The notes under the pieces were generated by a model, which did no database searches, was not told where the DNA came from, and saw only the letters and a list, made by a program, of their open reading frames with translations. The position numbers and the translations under genes were made by a program. Positions 18,335 through 27,593 of a stretch of DNA of 35,973 nt are shown here, piece by piece. Position 1 is the first letter of the stretch. Each line of letters starts with the position of its first letter. This DNA is from Opitutia bacterium (GTDB lineage: Bacteria; Verrucomicrobiota; Verrucomicrobiia; Opitutales; UBA953). Location of the stretch: positions 1-35,973 of the forward strand of contig CANCHK010000019.1 of NCBI GenBank assembly GCA_947377865.1, in the 5' to 3' direction.

Positions 18335-20101
18335 TCAGCCTTTAACCTTCTTCGTCGTGGGCTCGATTACTACGACGTTGGGTTCTTCCTTGGTAAGCCA
18401 AGTCTGCAGAATCGTCAATAGGTTCTGGATTGTCATGTACAGGGTCAGCGCCGCGGGCATCGGGTAACAGATGACTGGGAAGAGCAGTGTCATCATGAGG
18501 AAAATCGTCTTCTGCGAGCTATCCGTCGAAGGATTCGGGGTCATGCGCATCGACTGCCACATGGAGAGTCCCATGAGGATTGGGAGCAGGTTCACCGGGA
18601 AGCCGCCGAGATGGAAAATCGTGTCGGGGGCTGAAAGGTCATGAATCCAGAGGAACGAGTGCAGGCGCAGCTCGACGGTAGTCTGGAAGGCCGTGTAGAG
18701 GCCGAAGAAGATCGGCATCTGGATGAGGATCGGGAGGCAGCCAGCGAACGGGTTGATCTTGTTCTCGGTGTAGAGCTTCATGAGCTCCTTCTGCATCTTC
18801 TCGGGGTTGTCCTTATGCTTCTCGCGGATGTCCTGCATCGGCTTCGCGAACTTCTGCATCTTCTTCGCGGCCTTCATCTGGATCGAAGTCAGCGGCCAAG
18901 TCACGAGTTTGATGAGGCACGTTAGTAGGACGATGGCCCAACCCCAAGACCAGGCACCGCTCCACTCAAGAAGCCAGTGGACGCCGCCAAGGATGGCGAG
19001 GAGAAGCTTGCAGATCGCGCCGAAGGAAATGAATCCGAGGAGTTTCGAGAACTGCAGAACGGCAACCTGACCGTCGGGCAACGCGGCGACTCGGGCGTAT
19101 TCCTTGGGGCCCACGAAGAAGTCTCCCTCCAGCGTACGGGAAAGGTCGGCGGCGGGGAGGGTCTCCCATGAGGCGAAGGCCTGCAGGCCGCGCTTATCCG
19201 CTCCCAGCGGGACAGGCAGAACGACGACTTCGGTGCGCGCACCGCGGGCGTTAGCATCGGCAGGGTGCAGGATGGCGGCGAAGAACTGGTTGCCAGAACC
19301 GACCCAAAGGAGCGGCTTGGCGACAGAGGCGACGGGATGCTCAGCCAGCGCCTTATGCGAACCGAGGCCGAAGAAGCCGCTGGAATCAGTGAACTTGTCG
19401 AGGCCGACGCGCGTCAGGTCTTCGCCGTCATAGGCGAGCACCGAAAGGAACTGGTTGGCGGAATCGCCAGGAGTGGGCTGCCAGCAGCCGGTCGAGACCC
19501 AGATTGAAGGTGCGGGCTTACCAGCGGGAGGGATAACCTTGGTGGAAAAGCGGAGCGAGTAGCCTTCGATCGTCTCGCCATCCTTAGGCACGACGAACGA
19601 GAACGTACGCTCGACGCGAGCACCATCGAGGGAACCCACGAGGGTGATCGAGTTCGCGGAAGCGTCGGGCTGGACGGCGAATTCGGAGAGGATGGCTTCC
19701 AGCTTTCCCGTCGTCTGATTCTTGACCGCAAGAGCCAGAGCCGACTCGTCATTGCCAGCATTAAAGGTCACGATGCCTTCTTTGCTGACGTCGGCGAATT
19801 CCTTCTTGAGTTCGATCTTCGAAATCGCGCCACCACGACTGCTGAGCGTCACCTTGATGTGCTCGTTCTCAATGACGAAGCTCTTAGCGTCGGCACGGGC
19901 GACGGGCTTGGCCGCCTGAGCGGAAGGAGCGAGCGAGCTCTTGGCCGCAGGGTTGAGCGAGGTCGCAGCGACCGGCGCGGCCGAAATCTGGGCGACCGGC
20001 GCAAGGGCTCCGGCAGGCTTAGGGGCGGGCTTAGTCAGGAAGAAAAGGGCGAAGGCGCCGACGATGCAGGCCATACCCAGGAGGAAGTTCTTGCGATCCA
20101 T
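18335..20101 (-). CDS. yidC: Membrane protein insertase YidC
   Basis: A protein of about 588 residues. An N-terminal membrane anchor (FLLGMACIVGAFALFFL) is followed by a long periplasmic domain. The conserved Oxa1/YidC core comes after about residue 370: WGWAIVLLTCLIKLVTWPLT, the MQKFAKPMQDIREKHKDNPEKMQ cytoplasmic hairpin, NPFAGCLPILIQMPIFFGLY and the last helices ending at LLTILQTWLTKEEP. It inserts and folds inner-membrane proteins with or without SecYEG. ATG 20101 (MDRKNFLLG) is chosen; an upstream in-frame extension (to 20146) would put an odd leader before the anchor. No Shine-Dalgarno is seen. It follows pyrE and precedes yebC. Confidence 0.97.
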   Translation of the reverse strand: MDRKNFLLGMACIVGAFALFFLTKPAPKPAGALAPVAQISAAPVAATSLNPAAKSSLAPSAQAAKPVARADAKSFVIENEHIKVTLSSRGGAISKIELKKEFADVSKEGIVTFNAGNDESALALAVKNQTTGKLEAILSEFAVQPDASANSITLVGSLDGARVERTFSFVVPKDGETIEGYSLRFSTKVIPPAGKPAPSIWVSTGCWQPTPGDSANQFLSVLAYDGEDLTRVGLDKFTDSSGFFGLGSHKALAEHPVASVAKPLLWVGSGNQFFAAILHPADANARGARTEVVVLPVPLGADKRGLQAFASWETLPAADLSRTLEGDFFVGPKEYARVAALPDGQVAVLQFSKLLGFISFGAICKLLLAILGGVHWLLEWSGAWSWGWAIVLLTCLIKLVTWPLTSIQMKAAKKMQKFAKPMQDIREKHKDNPEKMQKELMKLYTENKINPFAGCLPILIQMPIFFGLYTAFQTTVELRLHSFLWIHDLSAPDTIFHLGGFPVNLLPILMGLSMWQSMRMTPNPSTDSSQKTIFLMMTLLFPVICYPMPAALTLYMTIQNLLTILQTWLTKEEPNVVVIEPTTKKVKG

Positions 20102-20190
20102 GGAAAGTGAGTGGTTTGGCGTAGGGAGCGGACCGCCTCTGTGCAAGGCACAAGGCGAGCCAAGGCCCCTAATAAGGGGTTTTCAGGCTC

Positions 20191-20229
20191 AAAAACGGAA
20201 CAAGAGGGCACCCTTCCCCACCCGCCCTC
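20191..20229 (-). terminator. Candidate terminator at the end of pyrE
   Basis: On the minus strand, GAGGGC (overlapping the pyrE stop codon) pairs with GCCCTC (20204-20209) and is followed by TTGTTCCGTTTTT. A second small hairpin (CCCCT-TATT-AGGGG) lies just beyond. It probably attenuates transcription between pyrE and yidC. Confidence 0.5.
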
Positions 20230-20797
20230 AGGAACCAGGCTTGGTCGCCGGAAGCTTCGCCAACTCTGCCGGCACGGCATCAGCGGCGTAGGTTGGGAAA
20301 TTCAGTTCCAGCAACGAGATGAAAGGGACGCTGAACTGGGTCTGACCGGCCGACCGGTCGACGAGCGAAGCCACGGCCACCGCGGTGGCGCCATTCGCCT
20401 TGAGGATATCGAGACACTCTTGGGCACGGCCGCCACGGGTCACGACGTCTTCGGCGACGATCACGCGCTCGCCCGGCCGGAAAGTGAAGTTGCGGCGCAG
20501 CACGAGTTTGTCGTTTTCCTTTTCAACGAAGACGAAACGGACGCCTAGCTGGCGGGCGATTTCCTGGCCGACGACGAGTCCGCCCATCGCCGGAGCGAGG
20601 ACGGTATCGCAAGGGTGCGCGGCAAGCTTCGGGCGGAGTAATTCGATCAGACGCGTAACCTTATCCATGTGCTGGCAGACCTGTGCGCACTGGAAGAAAT
20701 GGCCGCTATGGAGGCCCGAGCGCAGGACGAAGTGGCCGGTCAGGAGGGCCTTCGAGTCGCGGAAAATCTGGAGGACTTCTTCTTGGGACGAGCTCAT
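20228..20797 (-). CDS. pyrE: Orotate phosphoribosyltransferase
   Basis: A 189-residue protein starting MSSSQEEVLQIFRD. It contains GHFVLRSGLHSGHF near residue 21, the LAPAMGGLVVGQEIARQLG block near 67, KENDKLVLRR (lysine-rich catalytic loop region) and the PRPP-binding motif VIVAEDVVTRGGR at 112-124. It makes orotidine monophosphate from orotate and PRPP in pyrimidine synthesis. The PRPP motif reads TRGGR instead of the common TTGGS, a mild deviation. ATG 20797 is preferred over far-upstream in-frame starts, because homology begins there and a weak AGAGG precedes it. It is divergent from the formylglycine-generating enzyme gene across about 109 bp. Confidence 0.93.
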   Translation of the reverse strand: MSSSQEEVLQIFRDSKALLTGHFVLRSGLHSGHFFQCAQVCQHMDKVTRLIELLRPKLAAHPCDTVLAPAMGGLVVGQEIARQLGVRFVFVEKENDKLVLRRNFTFRPGERVIVAEDVVTRGGRAQECLDILKANGATAVAVASLVDRSAGQTQFSVPFISLLELNFPTYAADAVPAELAKLPATKPGS

Positions 20798-20906
20798 GCT
20801 GCCTCTGGATAAGGCGAAAATGCCCTGTTGGGCGAGGCGATATCCGAACCGCCTCCGCAAAAGGTTCGCCCTGCCCCGCCCGCCCACCAACATAACCGCC
20901 CTCCCC

Positions 20907-21971
20907 ATGGACTCTGCCGTCAGCCCTAAACCCGCCCAATCCGCTAAGGGTTGGATCATCCTCATCGCGGCCATCCTGATGGCGACACCCTTCGTGGTTC
21001 TGGCCCTGCGCAAGACGCCGGCCGCCCAGAGTCCGGCAACCACTGGCATGGTCTGGATTCCCGGAGGCGAGTTCACCATGGGCACCGACAAGGCCGACGA
21101 AAAGCACGCCGAAGAGGCACCTGGCCACGCCGTCGTCATCAAAGGATTTTGGATGGACGTCACGGAAGTCACCAACACTCAGTTCCAGGCCTTCGTCGAT
21201 GCGACCAAGTACGTCACCGACGCCGAGAAAGATCTCGACCCGCGCCAGTTCCCTGATGCGCCTCCGGAAATGCTCAAGGGCGGTTCCCTCCTCTTCAAGA
21301 AGGTCTCGGGCGTGAATCCGTTCCAATGCGGGGGCGCTAATCTTCCTTGGTGGAACTTCACCGCCGGCGCCAACTGGCGTCAGCCCGAGGGTGCCAATTC
21401 CTCAATCAAGGAACGGATGAACCATCCTGTGCTCTGCCTGACCTATAAGGACGTCCAAGCCTACGCCAAGTGGGCCGGCAAGCGCCTACCGACCGAAGCT
21501 GAGTGGGAATTTGCCGCGCGCGGCGGCCTCAAGGACAAGCCTTACGTGTGGGGCGACGAAGAGCGCCCAAACGGAAAGATCATGTGCAACCATTGGCAGG
21601 GCAAATTCCCGGAGCGCGACAACGGCATCGATGGCTTCACCTATGTGGCCCCGGTGAAATCGTTCCCGCCGAACGGGTATGGTCTCTACGACATGGCCGG
21701 CAATGTCTGGGAGATGTGCGAAGACTGGTACGGAACCGAATATTATAAGGTCTCCCCGAAAGACCGTCCGGTCGGACCCGCCATCGGCCATGACCCGGAG
21801 AAGACTGGCTACGGCCAGCACGTCATCCGCGGTGGCTCGTGGCTCTGCGACGAAGGCTACTGCTTCCGCTACCGCGCCACGGCCCGCCAAGGACTGGACA
21901 CGCTGACGTCGACCAACCACGTCGGCTTCCGCTGTATCTCGGACGAGCCAGCGCCGTCCACCAAGCAGTAA
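20907..21971 (+). CDS. Formylglycine-generating enzyme (sulfatase-modifying factor)
   Basis: A 354-residue protein with an N-terminal membrane anchor (GWIILIAAILMATPFVVLAL). The FGE/SUMF1 domain begins at MVWIPGGEFTMGTDKADEKHAEEAPGH and includes RLPTEAEWEFAARGG and GLYDMAGNVWEMCEDWY. The decisive motif RGGSWLCDEGYCFRYRATAR carries both catalytic copper-binding cysteines, Cys314 and Cys319. This marks a true aerobic FGE, which converts a sulfatase cysteine to formylglycine, rather than a look-alike. No sulfatase is in the window, so its clients are elsewhere. The membrane anchor suggests action on exported sulfatases. Its stop is only 3 bp from the end of the convergent MFS gene. Confidence 0.92.
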   Translation: MDSAVSPKPAQSAKGWIILIAAILMATPFVVLALRKTPAAQSPATTGMVWIPGGEFTMGTDKADEKHAEEAPGHAVVIKGFWMDVTEVTNTQFQAFVDATKYVTDAEKDLDPRQFPDAPPEMLKGGSLLFKKVSGVNPFQCGGANLPWWNFTAGANWRQPEGANSSIKERMNHPVLCLTYKDVQAYAKWAGKRLPTEAEWEFAARGGLKDKPYVWGDEERPNGKIMCNHWQGKFPERDNGIDGFTYVAPVKSFPPNGYGLYDMAGNVWEMCEDWYGTEYYKVSPKDRPVGPAIGHDPEKTGYGQHVIRGGSWLCDEGYCFRYRATARQGLDTLTSTNHVGFRCISDEPAPSTKQ

Positions 21972-21974
21972 AGC

Positions 21975-23312
21975 CTACTTCTTCTCCTGGTAGTCCAGGT
22001 CTTTGCCGAACGTCTCTTCCATGGTCGCCAGTGCGATGAATGCGGCGCCGAAGCAGATAACTCCGAGAATCGCACCGGCGATTGGCGGAGAGACGCGCGC
22101 CTGCGCAAGCGGCATGGCGAGGTAGGTGAAGAGGAACGTGAGCGGCACCAGTGATCCGCGGGCGAAGTTCGGGACAGTGGTCGCAACGGTGGCGCGAAGG
22201 TTCGTGCCAAACTGTTCGGCGGCGATCGTCACGAAGAGCGCCCAATAGCCCATACCAAAGCCCATCAGGAAGATGAGGCGGTAATAGGCGTCGGAGCTCC
22301 AGCCGTTGGAGCCGAAGAGATAGAAGCCGACGCAGGCCAGGCTGAAGAGCAGGAAGCCGAGCACGACTTTCTTGCGGGAGCGCAGCAGCTGACTGCCGAC
22401 ACCGCTGGCGAGGTCGCCAAACGTCAGCCCCAGATAAAATGCGGCGACGGACCAATTATCCTTAATGGGCTCGCCGGTGATACCATTGGCTGGAGCAAAG
22501 ACGGTCGAGGCGCGCTGCACGAGGATGCCAATCATAAACCACGTCGGTAGGCCGATGAGAATGCAGCGGAGGTAGCGCAGGAAACGGTCGCGATTCGAGA
22601 ATAACGCGAAGAAATTACCGCGAGAGACAGAACCTTCGTCCGCATGATCGCGGGCCTGATGATACATGCCCGATTCGCGCACGCCAACGCGTAGAGCGAG
22701 CAACATGAGGCCAAGGCCGCCGCCGATAAAATAGCTCATGCGCCAGCCTGCGACAGGCGTGCCGAAGAAGCCGCCGACGACGCGGCCGATATCGCCGACG
22801 TGGTCAGCCATGTAGCCTGCGACGACCGCTCCGAAGACGCCGACGGTGGCGACCAGGGCGGTGCCGTAACCGCGACGTTCCTTGGAGAGGGTCTCGGAGA
22901 CCAGCGCAATACAGCCGCCCAGCTCGCCCGCGAGGCCGAGACCGGCGATGAAGCGCCAAGTCGCATAAGCTTCGAAGCTATGCACGAAGCCGTTCGCAAT
23001 GTTTGCGACGGAATAAAGCAGGATGGAGCCGAAGAGGGTCGTGAGGCGACCCATGCGGTCACCAAGGATGCCGAAAAGGATTCCGCCGATTAGCATGCCA
23101 GCCATCTGCCAGGAAAGTAGATCCTGATACCAGGCGGCCCCGCTGATTAGGTGACCTAGCCCGAGGCTGGTCAGACTGTCCTTACGGATTGTCATGAACA
23201 GCGTAAGGTCGTAAATGTCCACGAAGTAACCGAGCGCGCCGACGATGACGGCGGGCTGCAGCAGGTCCTTCCAGAGGGGTCGTTGCTGGTGCGGAAAAAC
23301 AGGGGTGCTCAT
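21975..23312 (-). CDS. MFS transporter, metabolite:H+ symporter-like
   Basis: A 445-residue, 12-helix protein. GGILFGILGDRMGR after helix 2 is MFS motif A, and RFIAGLGLAGELGGCIALVSE in helix 4 is typical of the MHS/sugar-porter-like branch (for example proline, shikimate or dicarboxylate symporters). The N-terminus has a short cytoplasmic tail before GALGYFVDIYDLTLFM, where FxxxYD is common in this branch. Substrate is unknown. It lies 10 nt downstream of the FAD oxidoreductase gene and probably shares its transcript. Confidence 0.85.
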   Translation of the reverse strand: MSTPVFPHQQRPLWKDLLQPAVIVGALGYFVDIYDLTLFMTIRKDSLTSLGLGHLISGAAWYQDLLSWQMAGMLIGGILFGILGDRMGRLTTLFGSILLYSVANIANGFVHSFEAYATWRFIAGLGLAGELGGCIALVSETLSKERRGYGTALVATVGVFGAVVAGYMADHVGDIGRVVGGFFGTPVAGWRMSYFIGGGLGLMLLALRVGVRESGMYHQARDHADEGSVSRGNFFALFSNRDRFLRYLRCILIGLPTWFMIGILVQRASTVFAPANGITGEPIKDNWSVAAFYLGLTFGDLASGVGSQLLRSRKKVVLGFLLFSLACVGFYLFGSNGWSSDAYYRLIFLMGFGMGYWALFVTIAAEQFGTNLRATVATTVPNFARGSLVPLTFLFTYLAMPLAQARVSPPIAGAILGVICFGAAFIALATMEETFGKDLDYQEKK

Positions 23313-23322
23313 GAAGGCGGGG

Positions 23323-24744
23323 TTACGCCTTCAGACCGTGCAGATTGGCCATGGAAATACCAGACAACATTGCCCCGGTCACCCCCAGGAATCCTTGGTC
23401 TGTACCAATTAGGAACAGGTTATCGAGGTCGGTCCGGCCGTCGCGTCGCTTGACCGTCGACCCATAGATGGCGCCGTTGAGATGGCCGGTAAACTTACGG
23501 ACGGTACGTGGCGTGAAAACGTCTGTCGAAGTCAGCGCGGCGTCATGGTTCATATCGGTGACGACGGGCAGATGGGCACGGGCGACACGGTTGAGGCGTC
23601 CGCACCACTCTTGCTTACGGGCTTGGTATTCGGCCTCAGGCAAGGCACACCAAGCGTCATGGCTAGCAAGGGCCGTGACGCGCAACCAGCCTTCGTCCAA
23701 CGCCCTACCCTCTCCATACTGATAATTATTCGGGATACAGATCACGCCAGAACGCGGGTCGACCAGCTCCTTCGGCGAACGGTAGTTGAAACGCTCATCA
23801 TCACAGAAGAAGACAATCGTGTCCTTCCAACCGAAACCGGCGAAGGCGACAGGATCGTAGGTGGCGATGGTCTCAGCATAACCGAGCCGCCCGACGGTGG
23901 CGGCCCCGGCGGTGGGTTCTACATCGGAACGCAGACGCATCGTCTCGACCGCTCCGGCGGAAGAGTACACCGCCGTAGCGGTAACCTCGGTGCCATCGTC
24001 TAGGACAAGGGCGGTGGCGCGACCAGCGCGCACCTCGATTCTCTTTACTCCGCATTTCATACGTCGCTCCACACCGTGCTCGCGGCAACGATCGGTGAGC
24101 AGTCGAATAACATGGCGCACGCCGATGAACGGCCGCGCAAAACCTTCCCGGAAAAGCGACCTCCACATCACGGCGAACTGCGAGACCTCGATGTCGTCCT
24201 CGAGCGCGCTGCCGTAGAAGCAGGTCGGTAGCAGCAGCATGTCGCGCAGCAAGGGGTCTCCGAGCCGCTCGTCCAATAGTGCCCGCGCCGAACCGCCGTG
24301 GGCCTCGAGCGCGGCTTCGTCGAGGCCCGTGATCCAGGCGTCCAGCGCGCGGAAGCGGTCAGCCGATTTTGGAAACTCGCGGTCGACGTCAGCCAGCAGG
24401 GCCTCGAAATCGTTGTTCAGGCGGAGGTTCTTCCCGGCCATCGTGACACGGGAGCCGAGCTGCGGACAGAGGTCGAGCTCCTCGCGGCGGATGCGGAGCT
24501 GGCGCATCAGTTTGACCAAGGGCGCGCCCTTGGCGCCCTCAGGTACCCAATTCGTCAGGGCATGGAGACCGACGTCATACTTCCGCTTACCGCGGGCGTA
24601 GAAGGAGTTGAGCCCGCCTGCGGCGTTGTGGCGCTCAAGCACCAGGACCTTGCGACCGAACATCCCAAGCCGGACCGCAGCGGCGAGGCCAGACATACCG
24701 GCGCCGATGATGACGGCGTCGTAATGGGCGGTAGCGCTGGACAC
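23323..24744 (-). CDS. FAD-dependent oxidoreductase, phytoene desaturase/CrtI-like
   Basis: A 473-residue flavoprotein. DAVIIGAGMSGLAAAVRLG at about 9-27 is the FAD-binding GxGxxG dinucleotide fold, followed by LVLERHNAAGGLNSFY. The C-terminal NLFLIGTDQGFLGVTGAMLSG closes the FAD site as in phytoene desaturase, carotenoid isomerase (CrtISO) and retinol saturase relatives. It could act on a carotenoid or another polyunsaturated lipid, but no carotenoid genes are adjacent, so the substrate is open. It lies between the MFS transporter and a glycosyltransferase gene of the same strand; a 43-nt gap precedes it. Confidence 0.8.
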   Translation of the reverse strand: MSSATAHYDAVIIGAGMSGLAAAVRLGMFGRKVLVLERHNAAGGLNSFYARGKRKYDVGLHALTNWVPEGAKGAPLVKLMRQLRIRREELDLCPQLGSRVTMAGKNLRLNNDFEALLADVDREFPKSADRFRALDAWITGLDEAALEAHGGSARALLDERLGDPLLRDMLLLPTCFYGSALEDDIEVSQFAVMWRSLFREGFARPFIGVRHVIRLLTDRCREHGVERRMKCGVKRIEVRAGRATALVLDDGTEVTATAVYSSAGAVETMRLRSDVEPTAGAATVGRLGYAETIATYDPVAFAGFGWKDTIVFFCDDERFNYRSPKELVDPRSGVICIPNNYQYGEGRALDEGWLRVTALASHDAWCALPEAEYQARKQEWCGRLNRVARAHLPVVTDMNHDAALTSTDVFTPRTVRKFTGHLNGAIYGSTVKRRDGRTDLDNLFLIGTDQGFLGVTGAMLSGISMANLHGLKA

Positions 24745-24779
24745 GGGTCTAAGGTCGCAGATGTCGCCAGCAGGTCAAG

Positions 24780-24798
24780 CGACGCCCTCAGGGCGTCG
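24780..24798 (-). repeat. Hairpin with the GT9 stop codon as its loop
   Basis: CGACGCCC and GGGCGTCG (8 bp) flank TCA, which on the minus strand is the TGA stop of the glycosyltransferase gene. There is no T-tract, so it may stabilise the 3' end or slow terminating ribosomes rather than terminate transcription. Confidence 0.5.
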
Positions 24799-25786
24799 TG
24801 ATACGGATAACCTCCTCGGCCGCGTGCGTGACCTGCTGCGCCGTGATCCGGGCGAGGGCCCGGTCCATGCGCGCTAAATAGTCCGCCCGGAGCTCGCCTT
24901 CGAACATCGTGGTGTCGACGCGGACGACCCGATGGACTGTACCCCATGGCCGGGCGCGGGCGTAATCGGAGGGGCCGAAGACGCCCACCACTGGCGTGCC
25001 GACCGCGGCGGCAAGCTGGAGCACGGAAGAATCAGCTCCCAGGAAAAGGCGCGACTCCTTGATAAGACGGGCGAGCTGCGAAAAACGAAGACGGCCGCCG
25101 GTCGACATCGCCACGGGGCCGATTAATCCGCACAGCGCCTCGGCCATGATACGCTCCGCTCCGTCAGGGCCAGCGGAGATGACGATGCGTTCGACGCAGC
25201 GCGAAGCGATGAGCTCACGGGCGACGGCCGCCCACTTATCGATTTCCAGGATACGCTCAGGTCGTGTGGCACCGGGGTGGATGACTGCGAAGCGCCCCTC
25301 CTCCAGCATCATGCCGTGCTCCTGCATGCGCGACGGGGCGAACCACATCGCCGGCGTCTCGGCATGGAACCCAAGGACGCGAGACATCACTTCATGGTCA
25401 CGGGCAGCCTCATGCGGGTCGACGACGGCCCCGAAGACCTGCTGGTGCATTAGGGGGAGAAGATAGAACGGGGCGTGCCCACCGCAGGCCCGGACGGTAG
25501 CACCGCTGAGGGCTACGAGTCGGTTTGCCCGAGGATGCCCCCCGAGTGCGATGGCGAAGTCGAAACGCTGACGACGAAGCCGGGAAATCAGTGCGAGAGA
25601 AGAGCCCTCTTCGCCGAAACCGATGACCTCGACGACCGCCGGACACCCCTCGAGGGCGACCTCGGAGCCCGGCATGGTAACGAAGGTAATCTGCGCGCCT
25701 GGGTGCCGTTCGCGGATTGTACGAAGCCCTGCCGTCGCGGCCAACGCGCCGCGGAGTCCGGTGAACTTGACGACCAGCAGCCGCAT
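24788..25786 (-). CDS. Glycosyltransferase family 9 (heptosyltransferase-like)
   Basis: A protein of about 332 residues starting MRLLVVKFTGLRGALAATAGLRTIRERHPGAQITFV. That is the usual N-terminal fold of family 9 transferases (RxGDLVLTTPxLxxLK...), though the usual GD is LR here. The donor-site half contains VIHPGATRPERILE and the region LFLGADSSVLQLAAAVGTPVVGVFGPSD, the conserved D(T/S)x(x)MH-like block of heptosyltransferases. It probably adds a heptose-like sugar to lipopolysaccharide core at the inner-membrane face. ATG 25786 lies one base after the MsbA-like stop, so the two are co-translated. Confidence 0.85.
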   Translation of the reverse strand: MRLLVVKFTGLRGALAATAGLRTIRERHPGAQITFVTMPGSEVALEGCPAVVEVIGFGEEGSSLALISRLRRQRFDFAIALGGHPRANRLVALSGATVRACGGHAPFYLLPLMHQQVFGAVVDPHEAARDHEVMSRVLGFHAETPAMWFAPSRMQEHGMMLEEGRFAVIHPGATRPERILEIDKWAAVARELIASRCVERIVISAGPDGAERIMAEALCGLIGPVAMSTGGRLRFSQLARLIKESRLFLGADSSVLQLAAAVGTPVVGVFGPSDYARARPWGTVHRVVRVDTTMFEGELRADYLARMDRALARITAQQVTHAAEEVIRITTP

Positions 25787-25787
25787 C

Positions 25788-27593
25788 TCAGGCGAGGTTC
25801 TTGGCTTGATTATCCCAGAGACGGCGGAACAGGTCCGAAGAAGCATAGACCTCTTCGCGGGTGCCGTCGGCGACAATCCTGCCTCCGTCGAAGACTAGCA
25901 CCCTTCCGACGTCGCGGATCGTACTAAAGCGGTGAGCGACGATGAGGGTCGTGCGGCCTTTCATTAAGAGCGCAAGAGACTGCTGAATGCTACGCTCGGT
26001 GTCGGTATCGAGAGCGGAAGTGGCCTCGTCCAGAATAAGAATAGGGGCATCTTTCAGGAAAGCGCGGGCAATGGACACGCGCTGGCGCTGGCCGCCGGAC
26101 AGACGCCCGCCTCTCTCGCCCACCTTGGTCAAGAAACCTTCGGGTTGGGCTTCGATAAACTCGAGGGCACCAGCGAGGCGGGCGGCCTCGCGAACGTCCG
26201 CATCCGTGGCGGCGGGCCGACCTAGGCGGATGTTCTCGAGGATTGATTCATTGAACAGGACGGGCTCCTGCGAGACCAGCGCGATGTTCGCGCGTAAATC
26301 CGCCTGCCGAACCTGGCGGAGATCGTGTCCGTCGATAAGGATGGAGCCCAACTGGGGGTCAAAGAAGCGAGGCACTAGGTTGACGAAGGTACTCTTGCCG
26401 GCGCCACTGGGGCCGACGAGCGCGACGGACTGGCCAGCGGGGATCTTCAAGGTAACTTCGGCGAGTACCGGGTCGGCGCCATAGCTGAAGGAGACGCCGC
26501 GCATCTCGAGGGCACCTAGGACGCGGGCGAGAGGACGGGCGTCCGCCGAGTCGGCGACCTCGACCTTGGCGAGAATGATCTCCTCCAAGCGGACGAGTCC
26601 GGGGGCAGCCATGCTGAGGCGGCTGCTCACGTTGCCCAGCCGCTTAATTGGTCCGTAGGCGAAGTAGAAGGCGACGATCAACGAGATTAGCTCGCTCATG
26701 GTGAAGCCGTTCACCGCCCCGACGGCGATGGCAGCGGAAATTCCCATCGCAGCAGTGATTTCCACCAATGGCGATAGGGCTTTCTCGTAACGGATTAACT
26801 TACCCTGGATGCGCAGCCCTTCGTGGCTTGCTTGGTTGAAGCGCTTCGCTTCGCGCTCCTGAAGCCCGTAGGCGCGGACCTCTCGGGCCGACTGCAGGTT
26901 TTCCACCGCAATACTGTTCAGGTCGGAGGCGGATTCCATGCCCTGGCGCGTCCTGCGCTGGATACGGACGGCGACGCCGCGCACCAGAAGCACGGCGGCG
27001 GGTACGACCAATAGGCAGGCTAGGAACCAATAGCCTCTATCATGGGAAAGGCATACCATTACCACGTAACCCAGGGCGAACAACGTGGACAGCGGCTGAA
27101 CAATTAGGTCGTTAGAAACGTCGACCAGTACGAGGCGAACCGAATTGGCGTCGGCGATGAGACGGGAAAGCAGGTCGCCGACCGGAAGGCGGCTGAAGAA
27201 ACCCAGGTGCAGGAGCTGCAGCTTGGCGAACACATCACGGCGGACGGCCTCGATGACGCGCAGGCCCGCGAGATTAAGCAGGTAAGTGGAGAAGAATTCG
27301 CCAAGGCCGCGAACCAGCATGACGACGGGCAGGAACGCGACGGCGAAGGCCATCTCGTAGCCCTTCGGTAAATAGAAAGCTGGCTGGCCGCCTAGCCACT
27401 TAGGCCAGGTCAGGAGAGGGGCGGCACGCGCAGCCTCATCGCCGAAAACGGCCGGTAAGACCTTGCCGACTAGAAAGGGCAGACCGAAGGCGTTGGCGGC
27501 AGAAAATATGATCGCCGCCAGCAACGACAAGAAGAGCAATGCGCGACTCCCCTTCAGATAGGGCAGGTAGAGCTTGTAGCGGCTTCGGAACAC
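25788..27593 (-). CDS. msbA: MsbA-like ABC exporter (lipid A/lipid flippase)
   Basis: A 601-residue half-transporter. Six membrane helices occupy about 15-320, and the ATPase has Walker A GPSGAGKS (394-401), signature LSGGQ (498-502), Walker B ILILDE (518-523) and H-loop His554. A fused membrane and ATPase domain of this length is typical of MsbA, which flips lipid A-core. The adjacent heptosyltransferase-like gene supports that role, though drug-exporter relatives look alike. Translation starts at GTG 27593; the next codons upstream contain a TAG in frame. A hairpin (27593-27608) abuts the start codon and there is no Shine-Dalgarno. Confidence 0.85.
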   Translation of the reverse strand: MFRSRYKLYLPYLKGSRALLFLSLLAAIIFSAANAFGLPFLVGKVLPAVFGDEAARAAPLLTWPKWLGGQPAFYLPKGYEMAFAVAFLPVVMLVRGLGEFFSTYLLNLAGLRVIEAVRRDVFAKLQLLHLGFFSRLPVGDLLSRLIADANSVRLVLVDVSNDLIVQPLSTLFALGYVVMVCLSHDRGYWFLACLLVVPAAVLLVRGVAVRIQRRTRQGMESASDLNSIAVENLQSAREVRAYGLQEREAKRFNQASHEGLRIQGKLIRYEKALSPLVEITAAMGISAAIAVGAVNGFTMSELISLIVAFYFAYGPIKRLGNVSSRLSMAAPGLVRLEEIILAKVEVADSADARPLARVLGALEMRGVSFSYGADPVLAEVTLKIPAGQSVALVGPSGAGKSTFVNLVPRFFDPQLGSILIDGHDLRQVRQADLRANIALVSQEPVLFNESILENIRLGRPAATDADVREAARLAGALEFIEAQPEGFLTKVGERGGRLSGGQRQRVSIARAFLKDAPILILDEATSALDTDTERSIQQSLALLMKGRTTLIVAHRFSTIRDVGRVLVFDGGRIVADGTREEVYASSDLFRRLWDNQAKNLA

